64,000 bases of DNA from Paraburkholderia ferrariae NBRC 106233 (GTDB taxonomy: Bacteria; Pseudomonadota; Gammaproteobacteria; Burkholderiales; Burkholderiaceae): positions 186,001-250,000 of the forward strand of contig NZ_BAYB01000018.1 of assembly GCF_000685035.1 (NCBI RefSeq), given 5' to 3'. The notes under the pieces were generated by a model that did no database searches, was not told the origin of the DNA, and saw only the letters and a list, made by a program, of their open reading frames with translations. Every line of letters begins with the position of its first letter. Position 1 is the first letter of the stretch. The position numbers and the translations under genes were made by a program. Positions 7,593 to 16,469 of this stretch are shown piece after piece.

Positions 7593-9193
7593 TTTCCGGC
7601 TCCACTTTCTACAACGCCAATCTGGACGGGCTCGACCTGCTTGCCCGCGGCTGCCGGCGCCGACTCGCACCGGGCCATCGTCGTCTGCACCGCTTTGCGC
7701 GCGGTCACGCCCGCGAGCGTTTCGAGCACCGACGCAATCGTTTCGTTGTTCAGCGCCGCGGGCCCGATGCTGCGGATCGCGGCGCCCACGCCGGCCGTGA
7801 CCACGGATTCCGCGGCGTTGCCGACCATATTGGTGCGCTGCCAGTCGGTGGTTTCTGCCGATGCCTGCGCGAAGCACTGGCTCGGCTTGCCGGGCGTGTC
7901 GTCGTCGATGAAGAGTTTCGCGTTGTTCACGGTCTGGCAGGCCGTCGCTGTTGGCGCACCGGCGGGGTGCGGGCCGTTGGCGTCGGCGATGGCTTCCACG
8001 AGTACCCGCACCATGTCCGGCCCGAACTGGCTCACTTCGGGACGCGACACCGAAGGTTTCCACACCGGGCGATTGGGCTGGCCGTTGAAGTTCACCTGCA
8101 CCGCGCCGAACTGGGTCGTGTCGCCGAACAGCGATACGAAACCGGTCGAGCTGACCGAGCCGAGCGACAGGCATGCCTTTGCATTGCTGCTGCATGCCTT
8201 GGTCAGCGCCGCGCGCAATGCGGCTTCGTCGGGCAGCGTGCCGCCCGCGGCGGTTTTCAGTTCGTCGATTGCGCCGTTGACGAAGGCCGTTTGAGTGACG
8301 GTGATGCTGAGGAACTCGCCGTTTCTGAAATAGGCGTCGAAGTAGGTCGCAAGGAAATCGGCGATGTTGAACAGGCGAACCTCGGCAACGAGCTTCGCGA
8401 AGGCTGCCTGGTCGGTCAACGGGCTCGGGGTTGGGTGGTCGAGGTCGGCCATGATCCGGTAGGCCGCAAGCAGTGTCAGGACGTGAAACGGCTCGAGGCC
8501 GGACAGCTTTTGCCAGGCGCGCTGCAAATCCGTGTGATCGCCTATTGAAAAGCGGGTGCCCGTTTGTATCGTTGCTGGCGCGTTGCCTGTCACCGCTCCG
8601 GATGCTGCTGCGGGTTCCACTGCCGGTTCCGCTGCTGCCGGCTGCGAGGCAGCGGCGTCCGAGGCGGAGGCGACTAGCGCGGCGTGCTTGCCGCGAACGA
8701 GAGAGACGAGTTTCAGCGAAGCCTTCGCCGTTTCACTGGAATTCGAATCGGCGAGCGCCTGCGGATAACCGCTTAGCCAGGGGATGCGCCGCGACAGCTC
8801 TTCTTGCACGGTAGTGGGAGCGGCAGCAACAGCGGGAGCCGCTGCCACAGGAGCCTTGCTCTGAAGTGTGGACAAGGTGCCGCTCATCGCGAGCATGACG
8901 GGTTTCTCCTCCACCTTCTCGCCGACCAGTTCCGAGACGGTCATCGAGCCGAGCTTCGGCTCGTCGGGGATCGCCCCGGTTCGCGCAATCTGGAAGGCCC
9001 TCTGCAGCGCGGCGAGCGCGGAGGGCGAGGCCGCGAAGGTGTAGGTCGGAATCGTGCAGTGAGCGGGGACATCGGCGTGAACGTCCGCATGCACGTCGGA
9101 GAGTTTAGGCACGACGCAGCCGCAGAGTGGGAGTGCCAAAAGCATGGTTGCGGCCGCAGCAGTTTTCGTGTGAGTAATTGTTGTGCAAAACAT
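7589..9193 (-). CDS. Lipoprotein co-encoded with the patatin-like protein
   Basis: A 534-residue protein with a lipoprotein signal (hydrophobic ATMLLALPLCGC, acylated Cys near residue 26). It is otherwise unrecognised, with an Ala/Pro-rich stretch around the middle third and several Cys in the last third. I chose the ATG at 9193, preceded by GGAGAGGG six bases upstream. An in-frame GTG at 9229 lacks such a site. Its TGA overlaps the patatin ATG by the sequence ATGA, so the two are almost certainly one operon and may form one envelope complex. The signal peptide is well supported; the function is unknown. Confidence 0.75.
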   Translation of the reverse strand: MFCTTITHTKTAAAATMLLALPLCGCVVPKLSDVHADVHADVPAHCTIPTYTFAASPSALAALQRAFQIARTGAIPDEPKLGSMTVSELVGEKVEEKPVMLAMSGTLSTLQSKAPVAAAPAVAAAPTTVQEELSRRIPWLSGYPQALADSNSSETAKASLKLVSLVRGKHAALVASASDAAASQPAAAEPAVEPAAASGAVTGNAPATIQTGTRFSIGDHTDLQRAWQKLSGLEPFHVLTLLAAYRIMADLDHPTPSPLTDQAAFAKLVAEVRLFNIADFLATYFDAYFRNGEFLSITVTQTAFVNGAIDELKTAAGGTLPDEAALRAALTKACSSNAKACLSLGSVSSTGFVSLFGDTTQFGAVQVNFNGQPNRPVWKPSVSRPEVSQFGPDMVRVLVEAIADANGPHPAGAPTATACQTVNNAKLFIDDDTPGKPSQCFAQASAETTDWQRTNMVGNAAESVVTAGVGAAIRSIGPAALNNETIASVLETLAGVTARKAVQTTMARCESAPAAAGKQVEPVQIGVVESGAGK

Positions 9194-9608
9194 GGCCCTC
9201 TCCTTCGCCTGGAAATACGATAAGGACACCTATTGGAAACGACGACAGTCTGGAAACCATGGAGCGTGCACCTTTCACGGTAGAAAGGCGCCCCTCACGC
9301 TCGGGATCGGGCACAGGAAGTAAGCAATCGAATCAGGCTTTTTACAGGAGTATTGTCTTTATGGTTGTTCTGAATATAGGCAATTCCTCAGACCCTCACA
9401 GGATGGTTAACCCGATCCTGAAGCGTGCGGATTTTTGGTGAAAGCAAAAAGAACCGGTAATGCCGGAATCAATACCCGCTCATATTCTGACAGTGCAATG
9501 TCGCGCCGCCTTGAGCGAAATCCACGCGCCCTTTCTCCGCTTGCCCTATTCTGACGCCGTACCGTGGCGGCTCCGCCGCCGCCTTTATCTGACCAGTCAG
9601 GAGCCAGC
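9194..9608. other. Divergent promoter region between the lipoprotein and the Pat-like gene
   Basis: A 415-bp gap with a lower-GC centre (about 9320-9500). It must carry promoters for both flanking units. A 26-codon frame at 9361-9441 has a CAGGAG sequence ten bases upstream, but I do not count it as a gene. I see no clear repeat or operator. Confidence 0.4.
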
Positions 9609-11981
9609 GTGACAGTCCGTAATCTCGACGCGATATTCCAGCCTAAATCGGTCGCCGTAATCGGCGCCTCCCGGCGCGAGGGCAGTATCGGCGAAATGGT
9701 GTGGCGGCGTGTGGTGGAAGGCGGCTTTGCCGGGCCGCTCTGGGCCGTCAATCCGCACCACGCGGGCGAGGCGGAAGGCTTCGACGGGCGCCCGGTGCTG
9801 GCGGACGCGGGCGACCTGCCGGAGGCGCCCACGGTGGCCGTGATCTGCACGCGTCCCGCCACCTGGCCGGCGCTCGTGCATCGGCTGGGCGGCATGGGCA
9901 CGCGCGCGGCGATCCTGATTGGCGAAGTGCGCGACGAGGAGGCCCGCACGGACCTGCGTCACGCGCTTGCCGCGGCCCGCCCGCATCTCCTGCGCATCGT
10001 CGGCCCGGGCAGCGTGGGCGTGCTCACGCCCGCGCTCAATGCGCAACTCGGCGCCGCTTCCTCGCCCGCGCGGCCCGGCGGCGTGGCGTGGGTTTCGCAA
10101 TCGAACGCGCTCACCAACGCGGTGCTGCACTGGGCCGGGGCGCGCGGCCTGGGCTTTTCGCACGTGATTGCGTTAGGCGACGAAGCCGATGTCGATGCGG
10201 GCGACGTGCTCGACTATCTCGCGAGCGACCCCACCACGCGCGCGATCCTGCTGGAACTCGACACCGTGCGCGCGGCGCGCAAGTTCATGTCCGCGGCGCG
10301 CGCGGCGGCGCGCAACAAGCCGGTGCTGGCACTGCGCAGCGGCCGTGGCGATCCGGCCGACGCGCTCTACACGGCGGCATTCCGCCGCGCGGGCATGGTG
10401 CGCGTGGACACGCTCGACGACCTGCTCGACGAAATCGAAACGCTCGGCGTGGGACGCGTGGCCGCGAGCGACACGGCCACGCTCATCACGAGCGACCGCG
10501 GCGTGGCGACGCTCGCGCGCGACGATTTCAACGAGGCGGGCGACGCGCTCGCGGCGTGGACCGATGAAGCGCGCGCGGCGATACAGACAGCGCTGCCGAA
10601 CGTGCAGGCAGGCAATCCGCTCGTGCTGGGCGAAACGGCGAAGCCGGAGCACTTCGCGCTCGCGCTGCAGGCGCTTGGCCCCCATCCGAAGACGGGGACG
10701 GTCTTCGTCGTGCATGCGCCCACGCACAGCGCGCCGGTGGAGGCCGTGGCGCGCACGCTCATCGAGAATCAGCGCGTGGCGTATCGCGGCATGCTGGCGT
10801 GCTTCTTCGGCGGCGTGAGCAACGCGACGCGCGACGCGCTGCACGCGCACGGCATTCCCGTGCACACCACGCCGCGGCGCCTGGCGCGCGCGTTTGCGCG
10901 TCTCGTCGATTACCGGCTGGGCCGCGAGTTGCTGATGCAGACGCCCGAGGGCACTCCCGCGCAGCAGGCGGGGGCGATCGAGGCTGCGCAGGACCAGGCG
11001 CGCGCGGCGCTGGCGGCGGGGCAGAACGTGCTGGAAGGCGAGGCGGCGGCGCAACTGCTGGGCCGCTTCGGCTTGCGAACGTGGGCACCGCCGGCAGCCG
11101 GGAGCGAGGACGTGCCGGCCGTGGTGGAAGTGACGGTGGAATTCCGCGACGACGAGAACTTCGGCCCGGTCTTCTACTTCGTCGCCCCGTCGCCGGACGG
11201 CATTGCGCCGCCCATGCGCGTGTACGGGCTGCCGCCGCTCAATCCGATGCTCGCGCGCGACATCGTCACGCAGTCGCCCTACGTGCCGCGCGCGGATCCC
11301 GCACCCGCGCTCGCTGTGCTGATTACGCTCTCGCAGATCGTCTGCGACGTGCGCGAGATCGTCGGCATGCATGTGACGCTGCGCGTGCTGCCCGACCAGA
11401 CGCTGCTCGCCGCGCCGCGTCTCACGCTGGCGGACAAGCGCAGCCGCTTCGCGATCATGCCGTATCCGCGGCGGCTGGAGGAAACGCTGGACTGGCACGG
11501 CGAGCGCCTGACCATCCGCCCGATCCGTCCCGAGGACGAGGCGCAGCACCGCGCGTTCATCGAATCGATGACGCCCGACGACCTGCGTCTGCGGTTCTTT
11601 TCGGCGGTGCGCAGCTTCGATCACACGCAGCTCGCGCGCATGACCCAGGTCGATTACGACCGCGAGATGGCGCTCATCGCGACGGTGGACGACGAGCACG
11701 GCAATCCGCGCACGCTGGGGGTGGCGCGCGCCGTGGCGGACCCGGACAACGAGACGGCCGAGTTCGCCGTGGCGGTGATGTCGAACCTCAAGGGGAAGGG
11801 GCTGGGGCGCCTGCTGCTCCAGCGCATCATTGCCTACGCGCGCTCGCGCGGCACGCACTGGATGCTGGGCGAGGCGCTGCGCGAGAACGCGCCGATGATC
11901 GGCCTCGCGCGCGCCTGCGGCTTCACGGTCACGCCCACCGAAGATCCCGGCGTGGTGGGCTTCCGGATGGCGCTGGACTGA
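9609..11981 (+). CDS. Pat-like protein: acyl-CoA-synthetase-type domains fused to a GNAT acetyltransferase
   Basis: A 790-residue protein. Residues ~5-110 are a CoA-binding Rossmann domain (FQPKSVAVIGASRREGSIG). Residues ~140-300 are succinyl-CoA-ligase-like (RIVGPGSVGVLTP). A shortened ATP-grasp-like part follows, and from ~residue 635 there is a GNAT domain (LTIRPIRPEDEAQHRAFIES ... GLGRLLLQRIIAYARSRG, the acetyl-CoA loop). This is the layout of Pat/YfiQ protein lysine acetyltransferases, which regulate acetyl-CoA synthetase and other enzymes. Known members are usually ~880 residues, so the ATP-grasp part is reduced here. The GTG start at 9609 has AGGAG five bases upstream; an upstream GTG at 9564 lacks one. 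Confidence 0.85.
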   Translation: MTVRNLDAIFQPKSVAVIGASRREGSIGEMVWRRVVEGGFAGPLWAVNPHHAGEAEGFDGRPVLADAGDLPEAPTVAVICTRPATWPALVHRLGGMGTRAAILIGEVRDEEARTDLRHALAAARPHLLRIVGPGSVGVLTPALNAQLGAASSPARPGGVAWVSQSNALTNAVLHWAGARGLGFSHVIALGDEADVDAGDVLDYLASDPTTRAILLELDTVRAARKFMSAARAAARNKPVLALRSGRGDPADALYTAAFRRAGMVRVDTLDDLLDEIETLGVGRVAASDTATLITSDRGVATLARDDFNEAGDALAAWTDEARAAIQTALPNVQAGNPLVLGETAKPEHFALALQALGPHPKTGTVFVVHAPTHSAPVEAVARTLIENQRVAYRGMLACFFGGVSNATRDALHAHGIPVHTTPRRLARAFARLVDYRLGRELLMQTPEGTPAQQAGAIEAAQDQARAALAAGQNVLEGEAAAQLLGRFGLRTWAPPAAGSEDVPAVVEVTVEFRDDENFGPVFYFVAPSPDGIAPPMRVYGLPPLNPMLARDIVTQSPYVPRADPAPALAVLITLSQIVCDVREIVGMHVTLRVLPDQTLLAAPRLTLADKRSRFAIMPYPRRLEETLDWHGERLTIRPIRPEDEAQHRAFIESMTPDDLRLRFFSAVRSFDHTQLARMTQVDYDREMALIATVDDEHGNPRTLGVARAVADPDNETAEFAVAVMSNLKGKGLGRLLLQRIIAYARSRGTHWMLGEALRENAPMIGLARACGFTVTPTEDPGVVGFRMALD

Positions 11982-12053
11982 AACGTAAAGCGGCAAGAAG
12001 GCGACGGGAAAGCGGCGCAGAAAACGAAGCGCGCCGCGGGGCGCCGTCCCGCT

Positions 12054-12596
12054 TCAGGCCGCGAGTTTCGCGCCGGCGTCGTCCACCTGGCCGCGCGTGA
12101 GCGAGAGCTCTTCGAGCCACGCCTGCGCGTATTGCGCGCCGGTTTCCTTTTCGAGGCGCGCGATGGTCGCGGCGCAGCGCGCGGCGTCCTTCGGCGTGGC
12201 GATGAAGGTCTTGACCGACTGACCGCCCTGGAAGGCTTCGAAGAGCGGCACGCGAATCTCTTCGGGCAGCGCGCGGGTCCACTGGTGGGTCTTGCCGTTG
12301 AACGTCAGCGAGGGCGGCAGCACCCGCTCCTTCTTGGTGGCCGGAATCAGGCCGTAATTGCGCGCGGCTTCGGCGATCTGCTCGGACGAGAACAACTCGT
12401 CGGGCGTGATCTCGAACTGGGTAATGGCCGTTTCGACGGTGTGCATCGCATCGGCGCGGTCGTCGCGCTTTTTCTGCGCGCGGGCGACGATGTCGCGCAG
12501 TTCGTCCGCCTCTTCGGCCGTGATCGTGAAGCTTGCCTGCTTCTGCTGAAGCTCGGAAAAACGCTGGAATTCTTGATCGGTCAGGAGTTTCGCCAT
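12054..12596 (-). CDS. Conserved hypothetical protein, 180 residues
   Basis: Unrecognised cytosolic protein without signal or membrane segment. The first ~65 residues are highly charged and helical (Glu/Lys/Gln-rich, coiled-coil-like). The middle has an LFSSEQIAEAARNYGL segment followed by a basic KKER and LTFNGKTHQWTR. The order (coiled coil, then a basic segment with a W/T-R turn) faintly recalls H-NS-type proteins, but I would not assign it. I chose the ATG at 12596 because AGGAG lies upstream on the coding strand. It converges with the Pat-like gene (72-bp gap) and lies downstream of the IclR gene on the same strand, about 190 bp away. Confidence 0.6.
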   Translation of the reverse strand: MAKLLTDQEFQRFSELQQKQASFTITAEEADELRDIVARAQKKRDDRADAMHTVETAITQFEITPDELFSSEQIAEAARNYGLIPATKKERVLPPSLTFNGKTHQWTRALPEEIRVPLFEAFQGGQSVKTFIATPKDAARCAATIARLEKETGAQYAQAWLEELSLTRGQVDDAGAKLAA

Positions 12597-12785
12597 GGGG
12601 TGTGATCGGACGGCCGCCGCGTGCCGCGTCGGACCGGAGGTTGAGCAGGAGTTTGCATGGGACCGGAGCGGGCGCGCGAACGCCCGCTCCGGCCAACAGA
12701 GGGCCGCCATTCTAACCGGTTTGCCGCCGATGCAACATCTCGCCCGGTGCTGGCTCCGGCATGGCGCGCCTGCTTTCTCAAGCTT

Positions 12786-13613
12786 TCACGCTTCCTCTTC
12801 GCGCATCATCGACAAGGCCTGCACCGTCGTGCGCAGCATCTGCGTCGCTTCTTCGAGCGATGGCGCGACGTACTCGTCGATCCGCTTGAGGAACGGGCAG
12901 GTGAGCGCCGCGATGGCCTGGCCCGAGGGCCCCAGCACGGGGAAGGTCACGTCGGTCACGCCGAAGATCTGCTGGCTGTCCTTGCGCGAGAACCCGGCCT
13001 CGCGAATCTGCTCGCAGGCCGTTTCGAGCGCCGCGTGGTCGATCGTCACCTCGCCCTTCACCTTCGTGTGCTCCGCGAGCATGTGCTCGCGCTGCTCCGG
13101 CGTTTGCCACGCGAGAATCGTGCGGCCCGAACTCGTATCCACGAGCCCCACGCGCGAACCGAGCCGCACGGCGATCCCCCACGTGCCGGGGCCGTCCACC
13201 TGCGCGATCACGAGCAGGTTGCCGCGGTCGTACATGGCGAGGTGGCACGACTGCTCGGCTTCGGTGGCGAAGCGCTGCATAAGCGGCAGCGCCTGAACGA
13301 TCAGCCGCTCCGTGGGCGGATGGCGGTGCGCCAGCGCAAAGAGCTTCAGGCTCAGCGCATAGCGGTCGCCGGCCTCGGAGCGCGCCACGTACTGGCGCGC
13401 CACCAGCCGCTCCAGCATCCGGTAGATCTCGCTCGCATTGCGCCCGAGCGCCTTGGTGATTTCGGCGCGCGTGAGGCCGCCGCGCTGCTCCGCGAGCAGT
13501 TCGAGGATGTCGAGACCTTTGTCGAGCGCGGGCGCGCGATAGCGGTCGCCGTCGTCTTTCTCGTCCCTTTCTTCCCTGTCGTCCGGTTCCGGGTTCTTCT
13601 GCTGGGTCACCAT
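12786..13613 (-). CDS. IclR-family transcriptional regulator of the adjacent sugar operon (inferred)
   Basis: A 275-residue regulator. After a ~25-residue Asp/Glu/Lys-rich leader comes the IclR winged helix (ALDKGLDILELLAEQRGGLT, then the recognition helix around NASEIYRMLERL). A C-terminal effector-binding domain (residues ~100-265) follows, with the usual YDRGNLLVIAQVDGPG and TSSGRTILAW features. Divergent from the ABC-importer/sugar-oxidation operon with a 199-bp spacer. IclR relatives in this position commonly sense a pathway intermediate such as a 2-keto-3-deoxy acid. Family assignment is strong; the operon target is inference from position and from the palindromes at 13730 and 13749. 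Confidence 0.92.
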   Translation of the reverse strand: MVTQQKNPEPDDREERDEKDDGDRYRAPALDKGLDILELLAEQRGGLTRAEITKALGRNASEIYRMLERLVARQYVARSEAGDRYALSLKLFALAHRHPPTERLIVQALPLMQRFATEAEQSCHLAMYDRGNLLVIAQVDGPGTWGIAVRLGSRVGLVDTSSGRTILAWQTPEQREHMLAEHTKVKGEVTIDHAALETACEQIREAGFSRKDSQQIFGVTDVTFPVLGPSGQAIAALTCPFLKRIDEYVAPSLEEATQMLRTTVQALSMMREEEA

Positions 13614-13715
13614 CCGGCCCTCTTCATGTTGTCGTCATTCGATTATCCGGGTCTGCGCGGGCTGTGCAGGAGAGTCCCCAGGGAAAGCACGGGGTCTTGC
13701 TGCACTGCACATTCC

Positions 13716-13760
13716 TTGACCTCAATGCATTCGTATATGAATAATACGTTCACTGGTGAA
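13716..13760 (+). promoter_or_regulatory. Candidate promoter and IclR operator pair for the sugar operon
   Basis: TTGACC at 13716-13721 could be a -35 box, with AATAAT at 13740-13745 as a -10 (18-bp spacer). Two palindromes of the same TTC-N6-GAA form lie here: TTCGTATATGAA (13730-13741, overlapping the putative -10) and TTCACTGGTGAA (13749-13760). Placement over and just after the -10 would suit repression. Binding by the IclR protein is inference. Confidence 0.45.
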
Positions 13761-13812
13761 TTTGTATGTCGCAGCCAGGCCGGATTCACAACGACAGAAA
13801 TAGGAGACAGAC

Positions 13813-14901
13813 ATGGTGTTCGCATCCGGGCCCGTGAAGGGCCGCCGTTTCATGGAATCCCGCCGGGCCGGCGCGCTCACGCGCGCTGCCGCGAGGGCGT
13901 TGCGCATGGCCGCTGCCTGCGGCGCGGCGCTCGCCGTCACCGCCGCCTTCGGCCCCGCCCAGGCCGCCGACACGGGCAAGGTCGGCCTCGACCTGCCGCT
14001 TCTCACCTCGCCGTTCTGGCAGTCGTACAACAACTACCTGACCGTGTACGCGAAGCAGATGGGCATCGACATCCTCGCGCCCGTCAACTCGAACAACGAC
14101 CCGGCGCAGCAGATCACCGACATGAACAACATGGTGAATCTGGGGGCGAAGGGCATCGTGGTCGGGCCGATCGATTCGGCCGCGATCAGCCGCGCGCTCG
14201 TCAACGCCGCGCAGAAGGGCGTGCAGGTGGTGGCCGTGGACGTGGCGCCCACCCAGGGCAAGGTCGCGATGGTGGTGCGCGCCGACAATCACGCCTATGG
14301 CGCGAAGGCCTGCGAGTACATCGGCCAGCACGTGAAGGCGGGCAAGGTCGTGCAGATCATGGGCGATCTGGCTTCGGTGAACGGGCGCGACCGCTCGGAA
14401 GCGTTCCGCGCGTGCCTGAAGCAGTACCCCAATCTCTCGCTGCTCGAAATTCCGGCCGCCTGGAAGGGCGACGTGGCGGCGAGCGCGCTGGACAGCCTGC
14501 TCACCGCGAACCCGGACGTGAAGGCGATCTACATGCAGGCGGGCGGCGTGTACCTCTCGCCGACGCTCCAGACCCTGCGCCGCAAGCAGATGCTGTTTCC
14601 CGCGGGCGACCCGAAGCACATCGTGATCGTGTCGAATGACGGCATTCCGCAGGAATACGAAGCAATCCGCAAGGGCGAAATCGACGCCACCATTTCGCAG
14701 CCGGCCGATCTCTACGCGAAGTACGGCCTCTACTACATTCAGGCCGCGCTCGCGGGCAAGACCTTCAAGCCGGGCAAGACCGATCACGACAGCACGATAG
14801 TCCAGCTGCAATCGGGCATGCTCGAAGACCAGTTGCCGGCGCCGCTCGTGACGAAGCAGAACGTGGACGACAAGAGCCTGTGGGGCAACACGGTCAAATG
14901 A
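13813..14901 (+). CDS. Sugar ABC transporter periplasmic substrate-binding protein
   Basis: A 362-residue periplasmic-binding protein of the ribose/RbsB-like (Peripla_BP_4) type. A long twin-basic signal region (residues ~1-52, ending in AQA-ADT) precedes the two-lobed fold. Visible landmarks are the first-lobe helix (LTSPFWQSYNNYLTVYAKQM), NNDPAQQITDMNNMV, and the hinge/second-lobe NDGIPQEYEAI. It delivers a pyranose to the ATPase/permease encoded next. The ATG at 13813 has AGGAGA six bases upstream; a second ATG at residue 14 would shorten the signal. It overlaps the ATPase gene by ATGA. The substrate is inferred from the downstream enzymes to be L-fucose or a similar sugar. Confidence 0.93.
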   Translation: MVFASGPVKGRRFMESRRAGALTRAAARALRMAAACGAALAVTAAFGPAQAADTGKVGLDLPLLTSPFWQSYNNYLTVYAKQMGIDILAPVNSNNDPAQQITDMNNMVNLGAKGIVVGPIDSAAISRALVNAAQKGVQVVAVDVAPTQGKVAMVVRADNHAYGAKACEYIGQHVKAGKVVQIMGDLASVNGRDRSEAFRACLKQYPNLSLLEIPAAWKGDVAASALDSLLTANPDVKAIYMQAGGVYLSPTLQTLRRKQMLFPAGDPKHIVIVSNDGIPQEYEAIRKGEIDATISQPADLYAKYGLYYIQAALAGKTFKPGKTDHDSTIVQLQSGMLEDQLPAPLVTKQNVDDKSLWGNTVK

Positions 14902-16469
14902 GCGGCCCTATGAGCGGTCAAGCGGACGATGCAGCGGGCGGCGCGATGAATGCGCAACCGGTTGGCGGGGTGCCTGTTGTCGAAGCGGTGGGCGTGACGA
15001 AGCGCTACGGCTCGACACCGGCGCTCGCCGGCGTGAGCCTGCGCGTGATGCCGGGCGAGTCGCACGCGCTGGTGGGCCGCAACGGCGCGGGCAAATCGAC
15101 GCTCGTTGCCATTCTCACGGGGCTGCGCAAGCCCGACGAGGGCGTGGTGCGCTTTGCCGGCGAGAACGCGCCCGCCCTCGCCGACCGCGATGCGTGGCGC
15201 GAGCGCGTGGCCTGCGTCTATCAGCATTCGACGATCATCCGCGAGCTCACGGTTGCCGAGAACCTCTTCATCAACCGTCAGCCTCTGAGGCGCGGCGCGA
15301 TCGACTGGCGGGCCATGCGGCGCGACGCGCGCGCATTGCTCGACCACTGGCGCATCGACGTGCGCGAGGACGCGCGTGCCGGCGACCTGAGCGTGGAGGC
15401 GCGGCAACTCGTGGAGATCGCGCGGGCGCTCTCGTACGGCGCGCGCTTCATCATCCTCGACGAACCCACGGCGCAGCTCGACGGCGAGGAGATCAAGCGG
15501 CTCTTTCGCCGCATCGACGAATTGCAGCGCGACGGCGTGACGTTCCTCTTCATCTCGCACCATCTGCAGGAGGTGTACGAGATTTGCCAGGCGGTCACGG
15601 TGCTGCGCGATGCGCGCCATATCGTCAGCGCGCCGGTGGCCGCGTTGCCGCGCGAGCGCCTGATCGAGGCGATGACGGGCGAGCGCGGCGGCCTCGATGT
15701 GGCCGATGCGGCCAGGCGCGCGCCGCTCGCGGCCGGCGTGCAGGTCGCGCTCGAAGTGAGCGGCATTGCGGGCCGCGACTACCGCGACGTGTCGTTCGCG
15801 GTGAAGTGCGGCGAAGTGGTGGGCCTGACCGGCGCGACGAGCAGCGGGCGCACCGGTGTGGGCGAGGCGATTGCGGGGCTCGCCGCGCAGCACGCGGGCG
15901 AGATCCGCGTGAAGGGCGCGGCGCTCAAGCCCGGCGACGTGCCCGCGGCGCTCGCGCGCGGCGTGGCCTGCGTGCCGAAGGACCGGCACCACGAGGGGCT
16001 CGTGCTTACGCAGTCCATTGCCGAAAACGCTTCGATGACCATTGCGGGGCTGCTGGGCCGCTTCGGCATCGCGCCGCCCGCGAAGAAGCGCGCCGTGGGC
16101 CAGCGAGCAATCGAGACGCTCGGCATCGTATCGCAAGGACCGGAGCACATCGTTTCGGGGCTCTCGGGCGGCAATCAGCAGAAGGTCGTGATGGCGCGCG
16201 CGCTCGCGAGCGACCCGGACGTGCTCGTGCTGATCGACCCCACCGCGGGCGTGGACGTGAAGTCCAAAGAGGCGCTGCTTTCGGTGGTCGATCGCGTGCG
16301 CGACGAAGGGAAGGCGGTGCTGGTGGTATCGAGCGAACTCGACGACCTGCGCACCTGCGACCGCGTGCTCGTGATGTTCCGCGGCGAAATCGTCGCCGAG
16401 TTTGCAGCCGGTTGGAAGGACCACGAAATGATTGCATCGATCGAAGGAGTCAGTCTTCATGAAGCCTAG
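14898..16469 (+). CDS. Sugar ABC transporter ATP-binding protein (two fused NBDs, second degenerate)
   Basis: A 523-residue RbsA/MglA-type ATPase with two nucleotide-binding domains. The N-terminal NBD has Walker A GRNGAGKST and Walker B FIILDEPTAQLD. In the C-terminal half the P-loop is replaced by GATSSGRTGVGEA. The signature LSGGNQQKVVMARAL is intact, but Walker B reads VLVLIDPTAGVD, so the usual Asp-Glu pair has become Ile-Asp. One degenerate site is normal in this family. The start is taken at the ATG in the ATGA overlap with the binding-protein stop. The gene overlaps the permease start by 11 bp. Confidence 0.95.
   Translation: MSGPMSGQADDAAGGAMNAQPVGGVPVVEAVGVTKRYGSTPALAGVSLRVMPGESHALVGRNGAGKSTLVAILTGLRKPDEGVVRFAGENAPALADRDAWRERVACVYQHSTIIRELTVAENLFINRQPLRRGAIDWRAMRRDARALLDHWRIDVREDARAGDLSVEARQLVEIARALSYGARFIILDEPTAQLDGEEIKRLFRRIDELQRDGVTFLFISHHLQEVYEICQAVTVLRDARHIVSAPVAALPRERLIEAMTGERGGLDVADAARRAPLAAGVQVALEVSGIAGRDYRDVSFAVKCGEVVGLTGATSSGRTGVGEAIAGLAAQHAGEIRVKGAALKPGDVPAALARGVACVPKDRHHEGLVLTQSIAENASMTIAGLLGRFGIAPPAKKRAVGQRAIETLGIVSQGPEHIVSGLSGGNQQKVVMARALASDPDVLVLIDPTAGVDVKSKEALLSVVDRVRDEGKAVLVVSSELDDLRTCDRVLVMFRGEIVAEFAAGWKDHEMIASIEGVSLHEA

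Noticed and set aside
4791..8294. Plus-strand open frame of 1167 codons opposite the patatin gene
   Set aside because: It is the high-GC antisense shadow of the patatin and lipoprotein genes: Arg/Gly/His-biased, no domain, no ribosome-binding site.
9361..9441. 26-codon frame before the Pat-like gene
   Set aside because: A purine-rich site lies upstream, but the spacing is long, the peptide has no features, and the region is a divergent promoter.
12657..14639. Plus-strand 660-codon frame across the IclR gene and the binding-protein gene
   Set aside because: Shadow frame: antisense to the IclR gene, then out of frame with the binding protein.
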